Source: Clitopilus passeckerianus | Lineage: Eukaryota; Basidiomycota; Agaricomycetes; Agaricales; Entolomataceae | Length of the DNA: 64,000 nt | Direction of reading: 5' to 3' | Assembly (NCBI GenBank): GCA_944990035.1 | Contig: CALYLX010000121.1 | Span: forward strand, 248,001 to 312,000 | Shown here: positions 27,399-39,765 of the stretch, one piece after another | Layout of the letters: every line of letters begins with the position of its first letter | Position numbering within the stretch: the first letter of the stretch is position 1 | Program-made: the position numbers and the translations under genes | The notes under the pieces: generated by a model | What the model was told of the DNA's origin: nothing | Databases searched by the model: none | The model's input: the letters and a program-made list of their open reading frames with translations, nothing else

Positions 27399-27454
27399 AA
27401 CGTCCTGCATTCCATACTTCAACGTTGAAGTTGAAGTATGGAATGCAGGACGTT
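27399..27454. repeat. Perfect 25-bp inverted repeat (hairpin)
   Basis: Left arm 27399-27423 and right arm 27430-27454 are exact reverse complements, with a 6-base loop GTTGAA. A few more bases outside nearly pair. It lies in the 360-bp gap between the dynamin-like gene and the next gene, about 80 bp before that gene's start codon. It could be a cruciform or hairpin element, a terminator-like structure, a mobile-element relic or an assembly fold-back. I know of no named element of this sequence. Confidence 0.85.
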
Positions 27455-27536
27455 TCAACCTTGGCCTCTTTCAGAGCACTTCAAAAGTTCTGCTCAAGGT
27501 CTTCCACTGCTTTGAATCCATCATTCTCACCTCAAC

Positions 27537-29185
27537 ATGTCCGACTACATGCTCTCTGACACCGATACTATTTTCATGCGCGCTTATGCGAGTGCTATCA
27601 AAACCAAATTCCAGCTCGACGTTGGAGAGAATTACTGCATGCTTATTAGTCCAGTCACTCAGCGCGGCATTGCCGCTGGGGATCTAATTTCTCCTGAAAT
27701 TACCCACTATCTCATCTACAAATTTGCCGATGCTCTTCAGTACTCTGACAATCCCAGCTACACTGGTGGTTCAGCAGGAAGCTACATTCAGCAATTGCGC
27801 AGGTACGTACATCTCGCTTTAGGTACGACCCTTACTCACCTTCAACTTTTCTCTTTAGCTATATCGATTGGGTCGACTTGGTGAGAAATGGAGGGTTCCT
27901 CGATACAGACACGGCCTAATCGCCCAGCTATCTAGAAATCGGACCCTTCCCCACAAGTCACAGAAATAGTCCGGGCACTGACTGCTGCCCTCACGACGGC
28001 GAACAATAAGTACTGGAGTGTCGTAACAGAAGCGCTGCACAAATACCACCAATTCAAAGAATTGTATCCCGGCCAGGACTTTTGGCAATGGGCCCGCACC
28101 GCCTATCTACCCCTCGCTGCTGCTCATGCCCTGCTCAAAACCGCGCACACGCGACTCTATCAAGCACTGCAACGTTACTATGGCCCTAATTACGCCGCTC
28201 TCTCAACGTACATGGATAACATTGTGAATGCACAAGGTTCCACCCCGTTGCCGGGGTAAGTACTCTGACGACATCATCGAGATCATAGTTGATAACCCGA
28301 GCCTTAGCTATAATCAGGACGCCATAGTTGATGATAATTTGATCGAGCAAGCGATCGACAGCGCCAATAGAGGACAGAGGTTTCCACAGGATCCCATCGT
28401 GCAACCGACCATCCGCGTGCCAACGTATTCTATTGCATCTTATATCGACACGGTGCAAGCGTGGATCACCGCGTCAAAAAAAGGTGCGACGCGAGACCAG
28501 ATTATTACGATAGATACCAAGCAGGGAAGGAAGACAACATGGCAGGATTTTGGTTTCTCCAAAGTTCATCCCACACTCCGAGGGAGCGCTGGGGTGTGGC
28601 CAGTTTTTTCTGCGAAGGTTAACCACGACGGCCAGCGGGTATCGCGCAGATTGGATCCCAATGGTCTAGAGGACTACATTTCTCTCCAACTTGCCATGAT
28701 TGGCCTTGCGAAATTTGATATCCGACCAGGCGAATGGTGAGATTTTTTAACCGTTGATTCCGACCCGGATAACGAACGTAAATTCCACTAGGGATATCCC
28801 CGATATTAGGACTTTGTTACCTGATCGTCTTCCCGATGCGCCAACTGTCCTCAGCCCCAAGCTAGCCAAAATGGTGTCTGTTCTTGTTGGATATGATGTC
28901 GAGTTGAGACTCGAGTTTGCATCTGAAATTAGGGAAGAAGTTGACGAGATTATTGATGATGTTAGGACATCTGGCGGGAGCATGAGCATTTTCGGATTCC
29001 GTGTTTCTGTTGGTGGTGGTGGGCCTGGTGGAGCTGGTGGTAACCCGGCAGGACGCGTTGACACCAACTTCGAGGACGTCAAGTGGGACAAGGAGAAAGG
29101 TTTGTTGATCCTCACCCCAACTGCAGGCCAGGCTTATCCCACCATCCTTGGCGCCGTTGCGCAGCGCTTCAATCAAGACGATTAA
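27537..29185 (+). CDS. Uncharacterised protein, intact member of a local pair
   Basis: About 485 aa from five exons: MSDYMLSDTDTIFMRAYASA, then YIDWVDL, then a third exon ending NAQGSTPLPG, a fourth ending KFDIRPGEW, and a last exon ending AVAQRFNQDD. The introns are 50-60 bp with GT-AG borders, and the frame is continuous. I do not recognise the family. Visible features: no signal peptide or membrane segment; a helical N-terminal half (VTQRGIAAGDLISPEITHYL, WARTAYLPLAAAHALL); a beta-rich middle (VQAWITASKKGATRDQ, ITIDTKQGR); a C-terminal part VLVGYDVELRLEFASEI, then FGFRVSVGGGGPGGAGG with a glycine-rich loop. A truncated, stop-bearing copy lies at 32591-33412 on the other strand. Conservation between the copies, with third-base changes, supports real coding. 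Confidence 0.75.
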
Positions 29186-31484
29186 ACATGTTCCTACCCG
29201 GTCAGCATTCGAGTCAATATATCATTGCCATTCCACTAGTTCGATGCGCAGCCTGTTTCCGAAAGCGCTGTCCGGGTTTCAGCTTACTGACAATTAAAAA
29301 AGGCGGGAAAGCCAGAAACGTATTTCTCCTCTTCCGGGACCTTTAGGGTAGCAAGGTACTAAGAATGATGAGAAGCGCAGCGTCTACATCTGTAACCAAC
29401 TTAGAGTGTCCAAATCTACGAGCCGGCTGAATCGCAGTCCAGTAATACGTGACCACGGCAATCATCAAATGGTCATTTTTAGAAAGCCGCCGATGAAATC
29501 TCGGGGACATGTGCAAGCGCCCCCTTTGGAGTTATAGCTAGCAGTTCTGAAGTCAAGGATTTTTGCTTCCGTCCGAGGTCGAGATTGCATCACGATTGCA
29601 TCCGTTTTTGGAAAGGCCGGTCACGTGTCAACCAGGCCGACAGTCTGTGTCACGGTGGACGCTCTCATCTGGAGAATAAGAAAAAATTCACAAGCGATTA
29701 TGAGCAGTTATAACACGAATGATTGGTATGATAACACAAAATTGCGAAAGCGGGAGTCATAACTTCATATAAGCCATGACGAGCACGTATTGAAACCCGC
29801 CATTCACTCATCATCGGCCGTGAATATCAGGTGAATATGTCCAGAATCTTGTCATTCATGTCTTCTGACAGCAACCACTTGTGATGAGGAAACCACATAG
29901 TGAGAAATATATCTATTCTTGTCCTTCGTGCGTTTCAGCTGACTGGTTTGGTTCAAATTCGGCTCACACCATGAACTTGGAAGTGCAATTCGATCGATTA
30001 CTGGTTACTTATACTAGGTTACATGGATGGGACGGGTTCGTCTATGGTGCTACACGTCGAATCGAGAGCTATCTACAAACGGACCTCTAATAGTATGGTG
30101 GTTGTGGATTAGTGCTACTGTTTGAAGACAGTCACTGATACGAGTAAGCTTCAGAGCCAGTGGCGAGCGCAGAAAGAGGGTGTGCTTACCGTAAGATCAG
30201 TCACTGTTTCCCGAGCTCGAATGTTTGTATAGGAGTGAAGTCGCTAAAGACAGAACGAGAGGAGTTGAAGGAGCCCCAGAGACGGACGTACCTTTATAGG
30301 CTGGCTTAGTGGGGCGTAGTGGGGTTGTTTCTGAACCTTTCTAAACTACTCCACCTGGCCCCCACAAGGTGGTTACCAAGGGTCCTTCACACCCCATGGT
30401 TCGGTCAGCTCAACAGGTTTGGTTCAAGAATATTAGTTCAGGCGCCAGGGAGACGGTTCGGAGGACCTCGTGAGTGGTTTATCCGTAAAAGAGACTGGTG
30501 GGCCCTTTCCAAAAGCGAAATCTGGTAGGCGTCTGCGGTAAAATGCATCTTTCAAGTTGTCTCGTGGTGGCAGTACGAGGAAGCGACCGTAATTCAGAGT
30601 TATGAAGGAATCACGATAGGCGTAGAGGCTGAGATTGTTCTCATAATTTCTTGTGATCGTCTCGCCATGCTAGCCGCAGATGAGATTCATTCATGATTTC
30701 CAATGACCTTGAGGCGTAAGTAAAATCAAGGCTGACGAGATGTGAAAGTCGAGTCCTGATTGCTGAAAAGGGTGAGAAATATAACCTTATTTCAGTTTCC
30801 TCCGGAACGGCTGATGCTACTCAGGCTAGTACTACGAGTACTACTGCTTCAACGCCCGCGCCCAATCCCTCTCAACTTCGTGGTTTCTGTCTATTTTCGC
30901 TCGATTTGGTGCTACTGAGTGTCCAGTGTGCATGTGATGAAGACAAGATGTGCCGAAGCTGAGCCAGGCAGTTGATATGGAGAGGAATCGTCCGTGTTAC
31001 GAAGTCGACGGCAAGATGGGAGCTCAGGTGGAGAGCTCTACATTCCTCTTCGTACTGGTGGCCTCATGTCCCATTTCACCCAGATTTTTTACCTTCTTAT
31101 ACATCCTTCTTTTGACAACCATTCTATAGCAAAACCAACGGTTTTTGAACAGCAAACTCTTGGGAGGCGGACTGCCTCCGCTAATAAATTGTGTGGCGAG
31201 GTGGTATGCTATTACCTTTCTTGGTTATTCATCTTATCTCGCTATGATTAGATATGTTCACTATGGCTATGTTTATTCCGTATGTTTTCTATCGCTAAGC
31301 TGTTATTTGTGTTACTCGTACTTTACCCTCAGGCTTACGTTATCCTAGAGTCCCTAGAGTATATATACCAGCTCCCATGTACTCGTAGAGACAAGCTTTG
31401 AATCGAGAGGACTTAAACCTGTCTTTTGAAGCTTTCGTGTGACGCGACTTTCACAGTTCAGTCACAAATCGCCATCTGCACGGC
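29186..31484. other. Intergenic, nothing recognised
   Basis: About 2.3 kb with only short frames (the longest are 69-85 codons). No family motif, tRNA or tandem repeat was seen. The base composition is somewhat more AT-rich than in the flanking genes, for example around 31100-31350. Confidence 0.45.
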
Positions 31485-31982
31485 ATGCCTTGTTCTCACA
31501 TTTATGATGGTGCCTCATCCTCATTCTCTCCATCGCCCCCGCCCTCGTTATTATCAAAGCTTTCTCCCAAGGGCTCGCGGGGTCAGCTTGCTGTCGAGCG
31601 CGCTGGCATTGTTTCCTTAGCAAGTATCATGCACGGAATCGTGAACGCAATTTCTTATCGACTCGGCTTTCGACGCTAGAACCTTTGAAAGCACACATCT
31701 GCACTGGATACTACCTCGTCTACTCCTTTCGAGTTCATCAAGACTTGTGGACGTCAGGCACACACCGATGAGACTAAGAAGATTCTATACCTTGAGCCCC
31801 CCACACCCTTGACTCGCTTGGGTCTATACTCACCAAGCAGACCACGGAGGCGTTTTGGATCTCGCCAGGGCGGAATGTATCGGGAAAGCCTGGGAGTGAG
31901 AGGCGAAGGGTCGACCGAGGAGGCACAAGCACCATCCAACTGGGCTCAGGCTGCTACTGCCAACAAGCCTCTTGATCTCTAG
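31485..31982 (+). pseudogene. Possible broken open frame with two close stops
   Basis: A single plus frame from 31485 reads through Ser/Pro-rich and then charged sequence (SLLSKLSPKGSRGQLAVERA; SPSRPRRRFGSRQGGMYRES; APSNWAQAATANKPLDL) to a stop at 31982. It is interrupted only by TAG and TGA about nine bases apart near 31677-31688. No GT-AG pair removes both and keeps the frame. It is either a decayed gene, two exons of a model I cannot resolve, or chance. No family was recognised. Confidence 0.2.
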
Positions 31983-32590
31983 CACATGGAAGTTTTTTGC
32001 CCCTCCCCGAAACCGAAGTCAATGAACCCTTGCCGTGAGCATCGAGGATGAGAACACCATGACTGGAGGGCTCAGAATCTATTCTTGTGGGATTTAGCGG
32101 TTCATATATTACCTAACGGTAGTATAATACATTGTTCAGATGAAGATAATAACCTAATTCGTTTCCTATGCAAGTGAGTGAATGAGGCCCTTGTTAAAGG
32201 CTTACACTGATGCCGGCAGCTCGACAGGAGTGCGTGCTGTCGACGTGCTGTCGAAAGGGTCCGATTGGTCGCCGGCATAGCGTAGGTTCCGTTAGTAAAT
32301 TCAAGTCAAAATTGTAGGGATTATTCAACTTTGAGCCCTCAACACACAACGTCAAGTCCAGGGCTGATCAGTCCAGGGACAGGACAAAGAGGCGGGAACA
32401 GTTCAAAAAATGCGAACTCAATCGACGATGAACACTATCACCCTGCCGTTGAAAGTCGAACACTGGATCTGTGTATTCATGACGGCGAAAGAACGTTCGA
32501 CGAATGAACTCCTATAATTTCGAAAAACGAGACTACAAATACAGGTTATACTACAGGAATGGCGATCAATAGGTGGTAACGATTGTGAGC

Positions 32591-33412
32591 TTAATCGAAG
32601 CGCTGAGCAACAGCGGCGAGGATAGTGGGATAAACCTGGCCTTTGGTAGGGGTCAGGCTCATCGAACCGCTGGACTTGTCCCACTTGACGTCCTCGAACT
32701 TGGTCACAACGTGCTCCGTCGAACCACCCCCAGCTCCAGCAGAAACACGGAATCCGAAAATGCTCATACGCCCGCCAGTTGTCTTGATCTCTTCGTAAAT
32801 CTTGTTGACTTCCTCTCGAATTTTAGACGCGAACTCGAGTTTTAACTCGACATCGTATCCGACAAGGACGGAGACAATCCTAGCGTAGTTGGGGCTGAGG
32901 ACATCTGGCGCATCTGGAAGACGATTTGGGAACAAGGCCTTGATGTTGGGGACATCCCTAGCAGAATTCATATTCGTTATCCGAGTTGGATCCGGAACGA
33001 ACACTGAAAGATCTCACCATTCACCAGGTCGGATATCAAATTTCTGGATGCCAATCATGGCGAGTTGCATAGAAATGGCGTCCTCCCTGCCACTGGTCTC
33101 CAATGTGCGCGACTCCCACTTGCCGCTATGATAAACCTCCGCAGAGAAGAATGGCCAGAACCCGACTCCGCCTCCGCCATGAACCTCTTTGAAGCCGTAA
33201 TCCTCCCACTTTGTATTCCGGCCCTGGTTGATATCTATCGTAATGACCTAGTCTCGGGGGGCGCCCTGTCCCGATGCGGTGATCCACGCTTGCACGCCGC
33301 TACCATAGGTGGCGATAGTGTACGCTGGTACCCGGATGGTCGACTGGGTGATGGACTGCGGGTCAGGCCTCACTCCGGAATTGGCGTACTGGATAGCCTG
33401 AGCAATTAAGTA
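32591..33412 (-). pseudogene. Truncated, stop-bearing copy of the 27.5-kb gene
   Basis: Read on the minus strand this matches the last two exons of the gene at 27537-29185: IRVPAYTIATYGSG, VQAWITASGQGAPRD, then VITIDINQGR, DAISMQLAMIGIQKFDIRPGEW, an intron at the same place, then LFPNRLPDAPDVLSPNYARI to AVAQRFD. The codon after GAPRD is TAG (33248-33250), where the intact copy has CAG. Upstream of about 33412 the homology ends abruptly, so the first three exons are missing. It is therefore a dead partial duplicate in inverted orientation. The Gly-rich loop is also shortened (SAGAGGGSTEH). Confidence 0.8.
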
Positions 33413-33814
33413 CGGTTATTTTGCGAAGTTTACGCCGGGTTTATGGGGCTCCAAATCGCCCAAAAAAGTATAGAATACAGAATAAGGGAGCGAAGTACAT
33501 AACTCCCCGCCTACCGATTGCGTGGACCCGAAAAGCTATAGAATAATAGGAATTATGTACTTAGACGGCTATAGAATAAGAGGAATTCGACTGTAGGTGA
33601 AGATGGCGAGTGAGTTACCAGGGTCGGAGAATGACAGGCCTCGTGGGGTAAAGAAGGGCTTCCATCGACTATCGTCAAGAGGGAGGTCAGCTTAAGCGCA
33701 CGCCAGCGGTCCGGCGCCAACCACAAGGCTCTTAGAGGCGTCTTACACGGGAACACCACCCAGAAGGAGATAGCTAATACGTAGGTTATAATCATGAACA
33801 TAATAATTTCAATG

Positions 33815-35811
33815 TTATGTAGAGCTCAAAGACTGCCCAGACATGAACTGGTTAAAGTACTGAAAACCAGATTGACCAACCGCCAGTGTTCCATGCTAAG
33901 CAAAACGTGAGCCTTCTTGGTATGTAAGAGAAGAGCGGAATTAGCTCACCCCATATGCAGGGGCTGAATGCCCGGCACCATAGATACGAAGATACGAGAA
34001 CGTTCCAGCTTGATTATATTGTCCAGCTGACTGGCCAGCGACTTTGTAGTCGCTCCAATTATGTTGTTGATATTCCGTGGCGAACTTGGTTTGAAGAGCG
34101 TCGACCATAGCTTCTTGTCCGTGGAAGTTACAGACATAGTCCTATGTATGAGAGAGGGGATTGTGAGCCAATTGTCAGGCAGGATAGAGTCTCTATGCAC
34201 AGCATCTCCGTCAAAGATAAGAGTCCTCACACCAGCGTTGATGACCCGCTCAAGCGTTGGCCTGTAATTCCTCACCCAGTCGCCTGAACAGATAGTATTG
34301 TCAGTCGGTGTTCACCCTGGCAGTCGGGATCGACTCACCAGTAGAAAGAAAGAGGGCATAAACCTCGGTACTCAAACCGTTCCACTCGACTTCTGCACCA
34401 ATCTTGGATTGAAAGGATGCTAAGAATTTAGTAAAGGCGGCATGATCTGGGTATGGACTGGTTTTGGATCGAACATCATAAACCTGTAGAATTGAAGTCG
34501 GTTATTGGGAATGACAACGATTGTCAAAAACCGGTGCCCACGCTGTAGTCACCACCCAGAGGTGTGAGGGTATAAGTAACGCAGTAAAGTTGAGCGATAG
34601 AGCAGAGAATGTCGGAGCCAGTGTTGCGGCAATTAGTAATTATTGATCTAATTCATCGTCAGCCTGGAGGTGGATGGCTTAGAAACCCCGAAGCCTACCT
34701 GTTCCTTGCAACCCCCAGGGCTCTTCCAGTATACTTCTCCTTGTGAGATGTTGGCGGGCGTCGTAGTGGGGTGGTATGGATTACTTTGTGCGTAGGTCGT
34801 GAAATTAGCCCATTGGATAAGAGCGTCCTGTCGGTATCAGGCTTAGCATGACAGAAAAGGCAAGGAAGTAATATATACTACGCACCGTGAGACCGCTCCC
34901 GATTCCAAGAGCCCTGAGATTGAGCGTCAGGCCAGAGACGGTGCCAGCAGCAATGGCAGAGTTCTGGGTAAGGAAATAGCTGTCGACATTTGTCAGCTCG
35001 ATGAGAGATATAGGAGAAATCTGATAGGTACTCCGCAAATGCTGGACCTTAGTGGCCACCATATCTGTTCCGATTGATTAATCAGAATCCACTAGAGGAA
35101 ATGCATCACACTGGCAGGTAACGTACGATTCAGTCCATAGCCCAAGCTCGGCATTTTGATACTTGCTGAACCTCGAGTCATTGAGCCAAATTTGCATGAA
35201 CGACCACACATCAGCGGCTGCTGCATTAGAACTGTTGACTTGGATGTCTCCGTGAGAGAAACCGGTGCCGATGGGTTGGTCGATGTAGAGGATGTTTGAA
35301 TTGTTATTCCAGGAATACGGGTTATATTCAACGCTTGAGAGGTCGTTCTTGACTCTACAGGGACCATTTTCGTAGAAGGGCGCGAGCATGCTAGATGCCC
35401 CAGGCTATTAGGAAGATTAGTTCGAGGCCCATATGAATCAGAAACCACCTTACTCCGCCATCGAACCAGACAGTCAGGGGAGCAGTGTCTGGATTGTTGC
35501 GTGCTGCAAAGAACCAGAAGAAGACGCTCTTGTTCTCGGCAATGTCGCCATCTCCAGAGGCCTGGTAAACTCCAGGAGTTGTTTCTACGTCGTAGGGTGA
35601 GTGACAGTGACAAAGTGTCAGAACAAGATCACCTACCACAAACACCAGAGTTTTCGGTCACGCGTAGGGCACCGGGAGTAGTAGCATCCTTAGATCGACC
35701 ATTTAGTTGCCTTAATTGTGTACCAGTCCTATTGACCACTGGAAGCGGACCAGAAGCCAGTGCAAAGAGGGGGAGGCCGACAAGCGTAAGTAACCTCGCA
35801 GAGGAGAGCAT
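33815..35811 (-). pseudogene. Serine carboxypeptidase (S10) with a nonsense codon
   Basis: A peptidase family S10 gene, paralogous to the one at 37743-39765. It starts at the ATG at 35811 with a signal peptide (MLSSARLLTLVGLPLFALASG). It keeps the exon layout and most motifs: [51 protein letters not shown] and the nucleophile context TESYGGH. Straight after that histidine the codon is TAA (35049-35051), where the intact copy has TAT. The rest continues in frame: [27 protein letters not shown] with the triad Asp, YLRIYGAGHSAPAYG with the triad His, and an end GQSLSST with TAA at 33815. So one substitution truncates the protein inside the active-site region. A sequencing error would be the alternative. 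Confidence 0.75.
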
Positions 35812-37694
35812 AAAAGATCTTGTTGTAGACTGGTATGGATCGTCCTGTAATTTATGGTGCTGTTCAGCACCCTCTGTATCTTTGGGCGCAACCGAAGAAG
35901 AACTGCATGGCAGTACTTCTTGGCAAAGCTGAAATCATTGGCCAAGCTGTGATAGCATTCAACGCCACACCCTAAAGAGGCTTGCAAAACAAGCTTCAAA
36001 CACACTGCGGATTGGGGCTCCAAAAGGCGGAAACTTATCACCGTCCGATGCTCAGAGAACACTAGTCTACAACAGAGTATGGTTCCGAGTTCTATCTTCA
36101 GATAGGACGAGGTTTGTCTGTTGAAAATCTTGGCTGTCTTTTTCGGCGCATTTCGATATTCACATGTCTCGAATTGCCGGCATATTACCCTTTTAATTCA
36201 TTTCTCTCATTTAATAAGTAAATTGATTCCGGTTCCGGTCCGGAGTTTCCTGTTATAGAAATGCAGGGCTTTTCTCTCAAGATGCTTCCAGTTGTTGATT
36301 CCGACCATCTCTAGACTCTACTGAAAGCTCAAAATTGAAACGGTCACATGATCACTATGGAGGTAAACCAATCACATGACCAGATGACATTGAGAAAACT
36401 GATTGAGTCGAAGTTATGGTAAATGGTTTTGAGCACTGCACGTCGTGCATAGGCTAAGGTGTGGTGAGCACACATGAAGTCTTCAAATTGAGTTGAAGGA
36501 AAGGATTTGGAATGCTTGGGCTTCGACAATTTTCCAGCGAAAGGTGGCTGTTCACTCGCGCTTGATGGGATCAATCTTGATCAATTTGCCGTCACACTTT
36601 GCGACTTTCTCCAAGAAAATGATGAAAGATGTGTTTGTGAGCGAACTCTATGTGCTACCCCATTCGCCCAAGCATTTGCCGTTGCTGCAGTATTTACTAA
36701 AACAAAGATCACAAAAGAGATTTAAAAATAGAACGAGGGCAGGTCGTGCGAAGCAGCGACGCATCTTGGACCAAGTCTGCTCTGAGCCTTCTTGTGCTTG
36801 TAATAATGGGTCGAATTTATCAGTCCCCCGGGATACTCTTCGAGAATGAATTCCACGTGTGTCGATCGAGTCGCAACAGGCTTAAGAATGCCAGTTTGCG
36901 GAGATAGCAGGAAAGTTGAGAGGGCGTTCCATGATGAACGTACTGGCCAGTGCATTCGTACTTTGTTTCAACCTACATTGTTTTCGAGTCACTTGAAGAA
37001 ATATTTGAAAGAGGAGCTCGAGAGAAAATCTTGTACAACCACCGGATAAGACCTGAGTCTTTGTGAGGTATAGCATGAATGAGAAAGTGTCCAGCGATAT
37101 CCGAAGTCTTCGGCAAACCTTAATCGTGGCGTGGGACAAGTACATGTAGCATAGCCACAACATGAAAGGGTTCTGTTGGCACCACCAATCGGTTTTGCTC
37201 CTTCATGCCACTGACGCTGGGCCGACATGCTCATCCTCTGAAGACTCGGAGGTCACTCATCGCCTAGTTTCAGGCAACTCGTCAACGTCTCAGTTATCTA
37301 GACTATTGACATTACAATATGCTGGAATGATTCAACGCTCCGAGAACTTGGTCTTGCCAATTGCTGCGTCGGCTCATCCACTTCAGAGCACTTGGATCGG
37401 TCCTACGATCAAACCGAATACGTTACTTCGTCTTTATTCCCGATAAAAATAAGAATGGTTTCCAATAAGGATAGCGCCCATTCCGCAGTAGCGACTGGAT
37501 AGTGCCGTCCAGCGAATCACCATACGGTGCAAATTACTCGATTCATTCATCGCTTCAACTCGGGTCTGCGAGGAGCACACAGCGCTGCATGCGAATGGCA
37601 CCCCTCGGCATACCCAAAATAGCTCCACTCACGAAACACTGCCTAGAAAGCCAAGCCTGTTCTTTACGGCTTTACAACCTATGGTGGAATGGAA
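35812..37694. other. Spacer between head-to-head carboxypeptidase copies
   Basis: Contains the divergent promoters. The minus copy has only a degenerate TATA-like CATAAATTA near 35855; the plus copy has a good TATA box. The open frames at 36344-37446 on both strands lack motifs and overlap each other antisense. No gene is supported. Confidence 0.4.
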
Positions 37695-37700
37695 TATAAA
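37695..37700 (+). promoter_or_regulatory. TATA box of the intact carboxypeptidase gene
   Basis: TATAAA 43 bp before the ATG at 37743. It lies downstream of an in-frame ATG at 37689, which argues that 37743, followed by a signal peptide, is the real start. Confidence 0.55.
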
Positions 37701-37742
37701 TTGAAGCAGAATTCGTGCCACCGTTGCACAACAAAATCCGCT

Positions 37743-39765
37743 ATGCTCTCTTCTGCAAAATTATTTGCCCTTTTGAGCCTCCCGCTCTCTGTACTGGGGG
37801 CTGGCCAGTTCCCAGAGTTCAATGGTGTTATTGGTGGTATTCCCGGCCCGAAGGATGCTGGCCAGACCAAAGTCCAGCCGAAGGTGTTATCAGTAGCTGC
37901 CGCCAACACCACTACTCCGGGAGCCCTCCGCATGACAGAGAACTCTGGTGTTTGCGGTAAGTAGTTTTGCTCTGCCTGATCGCCACTGTTGCTCATCCTA
38001 CGACTTAGAAACGACTCCCGGGGTTTACCAGGCATCTGGATACGGCGACATTACTGCAACCAAGAGCATCTTCTTCTGGTTCTTCGCCGCACGCAACAAT
38101 TCCGATACTGCACCGTTGGCTCTCTGGTTCAATGGAGGCGTAAGACCGTATCCTATTTATTGTGCAACTCAGCCTGACCGCTCGCTTAGCCTGGCAGTTC
38201 TAGCATGCTCGGCCTTGTTCAAGAGCACGGCCCCTGCCGAATCAAGAACGATAGCTCGACCGTAGAACCCAATCCCTATTCTTGGAATACCAACGCAAAC
38301 GTCCTCTACATCGACCAGCCCGTCGGCGTCGGCTTCTCTTATGGGGACCTCCAAGTCAACTCGTCCTCACAAGCTGCGGTTGAGATATGGTCCTTCCTAC
38401 AAATTTGGCTCAAGGACTCGAGGTTCAGCAAGTATCAGAAGAATGACCTTGCGCTCTGGGCCGAATCGTGAGTCATTCCCGAGACCCCATCACTTTTTGG
38501 GATTCTAACCAAACGGTCGATTTAGATACGGAGGTCACTATGGTCCGGCATTCGCAGCGTATGTATTATCCATGATTTCATATTTGGCGACTGGCCTGAC
38601 AATTGTGCAAAGCCACTTCCTCTCCCAGAACAAAGCCATTGCTGCCGGCACTGTTTCTGGCCTGCCACTCAACCTCAAGGTCTTGGGCATCGGTAACGGC
38701 TTAACTGTAGGCAACATCGAAAATATTCGCCGAGTCTGATACTGATATTGGAGGCAGGACGCTTTTATCCAATATGCTGGATATATTACCTATGCACGGA
38801 GCAATCCTTACCACCCAACCACCTCTTCGGACGTTATCTCACAAGCAGACATATACTGGAAAAGCCCTGCCGGTTGCAAAGAACAGGTAGGCGTCACCCT
38901 TTTTGAGCTGCACAACTCTAGATTGATGGCCCACTAGATTGCCAACTGCCACAACACTAGCTTGGATACCATCTGCCTCATCGCTCAACTATACTGTAAT
39001 ACTTACATTCTCACACCCCTAAACACTGATTACGATGTGAGTGGCGCCTTGTGATCATCCAAGTTGTTTCCCCTCAATCCAGATTCTACAGGTTTACGAT
39101 ATTCGGGCTCGCAACCCCGACCCATACCCACCTAACTTCGACAAATGGTTATCATCCGTCCGTACCAAGATTGGTGCTGATATCGAGTGGCAACAGTTCA
39201 ATCCGAGTGTTTATGGTAACTTTGCTCTAACTGGTACGTTTCTCTTGGTTCTTCGTACTGACCAACAAACTTACGCCGATGCCCGTTCCAGGCGATTGGA
39301 TGAGGAGCTACAAGCCTCACCTAGAGTCCGTCATCAATGCCGGTGTGAGGACAATTCTCTTCGACGGAGATGCTGTACGTCCACATCTGATTTACTGCCT
39401 GGCTCCCCCTCACACCGCCATCTTCTCGCATAGGACTATATTGTCAACTTCCACGGAGTAGAGCTTCTGATGGACGCCCTTCAAACGAATTTCACGAAGG
39501 AATACAAGCAACAAAAATGGACCGACTACAAGGTCGCTGGCCAGTCGACCGGACAGTACAAGCAAGCTGGTACATTGTCGTACCTTCGTGTCTACGGTGC
39601 TGGACATTTGGTTCCTGCGTACAAGGTAAAATATACCTCTACTCCCCTTATAAGTAAACCCAAACTAACACCGCACCCTTTAGTACGGTACACTCGCTAC
39701 CGGCCAAGCTGCTCTCCAATTCTTCGATCAAATCACCTCTAGTCAATCCTTGAAGTCTACGTAGC
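37743..39765 (+). CDS. Secreted serine carboxypeptidase (S10)
   Basis: A peptidase family S10 enzyme removing C-terminal residues from peptides, secreted or vacuolar. A signal peptide follows the ATG at 37743 ([20 protein letters not shown]). The exons give, in order, [29 protein letters not shown], the oxyanion-region WFNGG joined to a [12 protein letters not shown] start, [17 protein letters not shown], the nucleophile [13 protein letters not shown] (split by an intron within the Ser codon), [42 protein letters not shown] with the triad Asp, and [13 protein letters not shown] with the triad His. It ends [10 protein letters not shown] with TAG at 39763-39765. About ten short introns. All catalytic residues are present, unlike the minus-strand copy about 2 kb away. 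Confidence 0.88.
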
